From positions 4,302,106 to 4,366,105 of the forward strand of contig CAWCTD010000003.1 in assembly GCA_963798455.1 (NCBI GenBank): a DNA stretch of 64,000 bases, written 5' to 3'. Positions 62,099 to 64,000 of this stretch are shown piece by piece. How positions within the stretch are numbered: the first letter of the stretch is position 1; every line of letters starts with the position of its first letter. The position numbers were made by a program, and so were the translations under genes. Source of the stretch: CAWCTD01 sp963798455 (lineage in GTDB: Bacteria; Acidobacteriota; Terriglobia; Bryobacterales; Bryobacteraceae). The notes under the pieces are model-generated. The model searched no databases. It had not been told where the DNA came from and saw only the letters and a program-made list of their open reading frames with translations.

Positions 62099-63451
62099 CT
62101 AGACTCCCGAAGGCGGCTTGGTCAGAGCAACCCGGTCGCCCGCACTCAGACCGGATAGGATCGCGGCCTGAGTCTCACTCCTGGTACCGACTTCGACGTA
62201 ACGCTTTTCGAACTGAGGGCCTGCCCTGAGGTACACGAAGTACTTTCCACCTTCCGATTGCAAGGCTTCGAGAGGGATGACCGGCTTGGTCTCCGCGCTC
62301 CCGAGCAGGATATCCGCCGCTCCGGACAGGTCCGGAATGAGGCGGGGATCAGTGCCCTGAATACGCACGACAACCGGCACGGTGCGGACGTAGTAGTTCT
62401 CGAAGCGGCCCTGGCGAGCCATGGCTCCCACACTGTAGACGGTGCCGGCCAACTGGAGCCCTGGGAACGCGTCCAGCGTAACCTTGGCCGGCGCCCCGAC
62501 ACGGATTTGTCTGGCTTCGGTCTGGTTCGCCTCGGCTTCCACCTGCATGCTGGAGGTGTCCACGATCTTCATGAAGGCGCGGCCAGGGTTGACCCCGTCA
62601 CCCACCGAGTACTGCGCGTTGGTTCCGCCGCTGCGCTCTACCGTCTGCAACACGACCAAGCCGTCCATGGGGGCCCGGAAGGTGAAACCCTTGAGGTCGT
62701 TGAGGCTTTGGTTATAGTGCAACTCCTGGTGCTGGAGGGAGAGTTCGGACATCCGCAACTGAGCGTCTTGGGAGATCTTCTTGAAGCCCAGACTCGCCTG
62801 TTGCTGCTTATACTGCGCATCGGCCTGTTCCATGCTGAGCCGCAAGAGTTCCTGCTCGATAGGGGTCTTCACTTCGGCCGCCTTGTAGTCCCACGTGGCA
62901 CTATCCAGCGTGGATTTGAAGGCTCGCAGGGTCTGGGTAAGGTTCGTCCAGTCCAGGGCTAGTTGGGCTTTCTGTCTCTCCAGGTTCAACTGGGACTGAT
63001 CGAGGTTCGACTTGAGGTCGTCGATTGCGTTCAGCATGTCTTCGGCATCGAGCTCCGCCACCACGTCACCCGTCTTGACAGTGGTTCCACCCGGCGTCAA
63101 CTTGGTCAAGACCAGGTTACGGCCGTGGCCCATGCCCGGCTGGCCCCGGAACCTGGCGACAACGATGGACGCATAGTTCCTGGCAGAGGTTTGGCCGGCC
63201 ACCCGAAGTGTGCGCTGCAACGTGCCTGTGGTTACCACGGCTGTCGGCACCGCGGCCACCGCCGCCGCTTGCGGGGACTGGGCAGGCCAGTCAGCCAGCA
63301 GGTAGGCGCCCCAGCCCGCCAGCATGACTCCGAGAACAAGGAGCCAGATAACCCATCGTCCGCGCCCACGATGCACCGGGGGGGGGATCTTCTCAGCGCC
63401 CTGCAGGTGGACGCCGTTGGTTTCGGGGGATGGATCACTCGCTGTTGGCAT
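62099..63451 (-). CDS. HlyD/MacA-type membrane-fusion protein
   Basis: 450 residues. The N-terminal anchor is VIWLLVLGVMLAGWGAYLLA. The first lipoyl half is VLTKLTPGGTTVKTGDVVAE, followed by a coiled-coil hairpin (about 140-245, LDQSQLNLERQKAQLAL and ELSLQHQELHYNQS). The second lipoyl half is FRAPMDGLVVL, then a beta barrel (ARQIRVGAPAKVTLDAFPGL) and a C-terminal domain. The usual ABC or RND partner gene is not next to it in this window; the partner would lie to the right or elsewhere. Confidence 0.88.
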   Translation of the reverse strand: MPTASDPSPETNGVHLQGAEKIPPPVHRGRGRWVIWLLVLGVMLAGWGAYLLADWPAQSPQAAAVAAVPTAVVTTGTLQRTLRVAGQTSARNYASIVVARFRGQPGMGHGRNLVLTKLTPGGTTVKTGDVVAELDAEDMLNAIDDLKSNLDQSQLNLERQKAQLALDWTNLTQTLRAFKSTLDSATWDYKAAEVKTPIEQELLRLSMEQADAQYKQQQASLGFKKISQDAQLRMSELSLQHQELHYNQSLNDLKGFTFRAPMDGLVVLQTVERSGGTNAQYSVGDGVNPGRAFMKIVDTSSMQVEAEANQTEARQIRVGAPAKVTLDAFPGLQLAGTVYSVGAMARQGRFENYYVRTVPVVVRIQGTDPRLIPDLSGAADILLGSAETKPVIPLEALQSEGGKYFVYLRAGPQFEKRYVEVGTRSETQAAILSGLSAGDRVALTKPPSGV

Positions 63452-63520
63452 GACCTACCTGCCAGGGTACTACAGACCAACTCATTCTGTCAGGCATCCC
63501 CGCGCGACCTAGGAGATCAG

Positions 63521-64000
63521 TGCAGAAAGAAAGGTGACCCCGAAGCGACCGAGCCACACAAGCGAGGCTATCTCGCGTACGTGTGGGAAGCGGTTGGCCG
63601 CGCGGCGCTAGAGCAGGTGCTCGGCACGGCCGAGGCGAGGGCGCGTAACGGCGCTGCGGGTGCGCTGGAAGAAGATGCGCGGTTGACGGCGCTGTTTCTG
63701 TGGGCGCTGCAGAGCACCGACGGGAATGGAGAAGAGCCCTCACCCCGACCCTCTCCCAGAGGGCGAGGGAGCGGAGAGGAAGGCGACGAGGAGGAGGAGG
63801 AGGAAGAGGAGGTGAGGCCCCTGCGCCACAAGGGAAGGGGAAGAAGAAGGGATTCAGTCTGATCTTCGACGTCGTGCGGCGCTTCGCGCAGCCGCTCGGG
63901 ATTCATCTGCCGGACTGGGAGCACCGCATCATCGAAACCGACAAGGGCGTCGTGCGCCTGCTGCCCGTTGCCGAACGCGCCAAGCAACTCTTCGGAGAGG
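63521..64000 (+). pseudogene. C-terminal fragment of a DUF1156-type DNA methylase, truncated and frame-broken
   Basis: It reads KKGDPEATEPHKRGYLAYVW, then EEDARLTALFLWALQST. An interruption and frame change follow, and then KKKGFSLIFDVVRRFAQPLG and VRLLPVAERAKQLFGE run to the window edge. I recall these C-terminal blocks from DUF1156 adenine-specific methylases that travel with DUF499 genes in anti-phage loci. There is no start and no catalytic part upstream. An acidic run of Glu codons and a REP-like sequence lie between the two readable parts. The 3' end is outside the window. Confidence 0.7.
63737..63840. repeat. REP-like element inside the DUF1156 fragment
   Basis: It starts CCCTCACCCCGACCCTCTCC and continues into AGAGGGCGAGGG, a form frequently dispersed in bacterial genomes. 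It ends near 63840 with GAGGTGAGGCCCCTG and AAGGGAAGGGG, roughly the inverse of the start. A GAG/GAA-rich stretch lies between (63786-63811). The reading frame changes across this segment. Confidence 0.55.

Noticed and set aside
63786..63811. GAG/GAA run considered as a microsatellite or regulatory repeat
   Set aside because: Acidic linkers coded by GAG/GAA are normal at this place in DUF1156-type proteins.

Overview
The window is GC-rich, gene-dense bacterial DNA that most resembles the Acidobacteriota (Bryobacterales/Solibacter-like). Reasons: a beta-propeller protein ends in a domain like the Solibacter-type C-terminal domain TIGR03437 (47036-48970); there are many exported proteins of acidobacterial type; bacillithiol synthesis is suggested by bshA; and GH31/GH2 glycosidases and tandem carbamoyltransferase traces occur. 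The taxonomic call is inference from remembered family distributions; no search was run. The mnmG-rsmG-parA-parB block with a parS-like site, and gyrB at the left edge, suggest an origin-proximal chromosomal location.

Layout. 1-381: 3' end of gyrB, then two inverted-repeat elements. 554-11857: a surface-polysaccharide cluster, mostly on the minus strand. One unit runs Wzt-type ABC ATPase with a carbohydrate-binding tail, methyltransferase with long coiled coil, GT2-GT4 fusion. A second runs four GT2 enzymes, a GT4 and alanine racemase. 12380-16643: tRNA(CAT), parB, parA, rsmG, mnmG. 16679-21594: purD, tRNA-Arg(CCT) and dnaE. purD and dnaE are recognisable end to end but are interrupted by about 29 single-base insertions. 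A diverged copy of the dnaE 3' end follows. 22205-30574: GH31, accA, an efflux adaptor with its ABC ATPase but no permease, and a GH2 enzyme. 30601-33315: OsmC, a methyltransferase and a duplicated outer-membrane barrel protein.

33316-36085 is a small accessory island. Fragments of a carbamoyltransferase 3' end flank a membrane-anchored protein, a protein with an RNxxxH (HEPN-type) motif and an orphan HicB. 36086-42989 is one long minus-strand unit in the order ECF sigma factor, anti-sigma factor, rsmA, gltX, glnS, carbamoyltransferase, with overlapping stop/start codons between the last three. 43107-46989: exported methyltransferase, histidine kinase, lipoprotein and bshA, also coupled. 47036-52320: exported and envelope proteins (propeller, FecR, POTRA-HEAT, zinc-ribbon membrane protein).

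52396-57864 is a compact catabolic operon: beta-hydroxyacid dehydrogenase, RraA-like aldolase, iron alcohol dehydrogenase, aldehyde dehydrogenase and MFS permease, with a palindromic operator-like site upstream. It looks like a remodelled garPLR-type sugar-acid pathway. 58202-62069 holds a TPR plus outer-membrane barrel protein and a secreted TIM-barrel hydrolase, a pairing that recalls PgaA/PgaB. After an HlyD-type adaptor the window ends in the truncated C-terminus of a DUF1156 DNA methylase carrying a REP-like insertion.

The points most worth checking are the insertion-only, codon-boundary frame breaks in purD/dnaE, the island with the HEPN-like protein, the kinase-less chain-terminator arrangement in the polysaccharide cluster, and the TPR-barrel/TIM-barrel pair.
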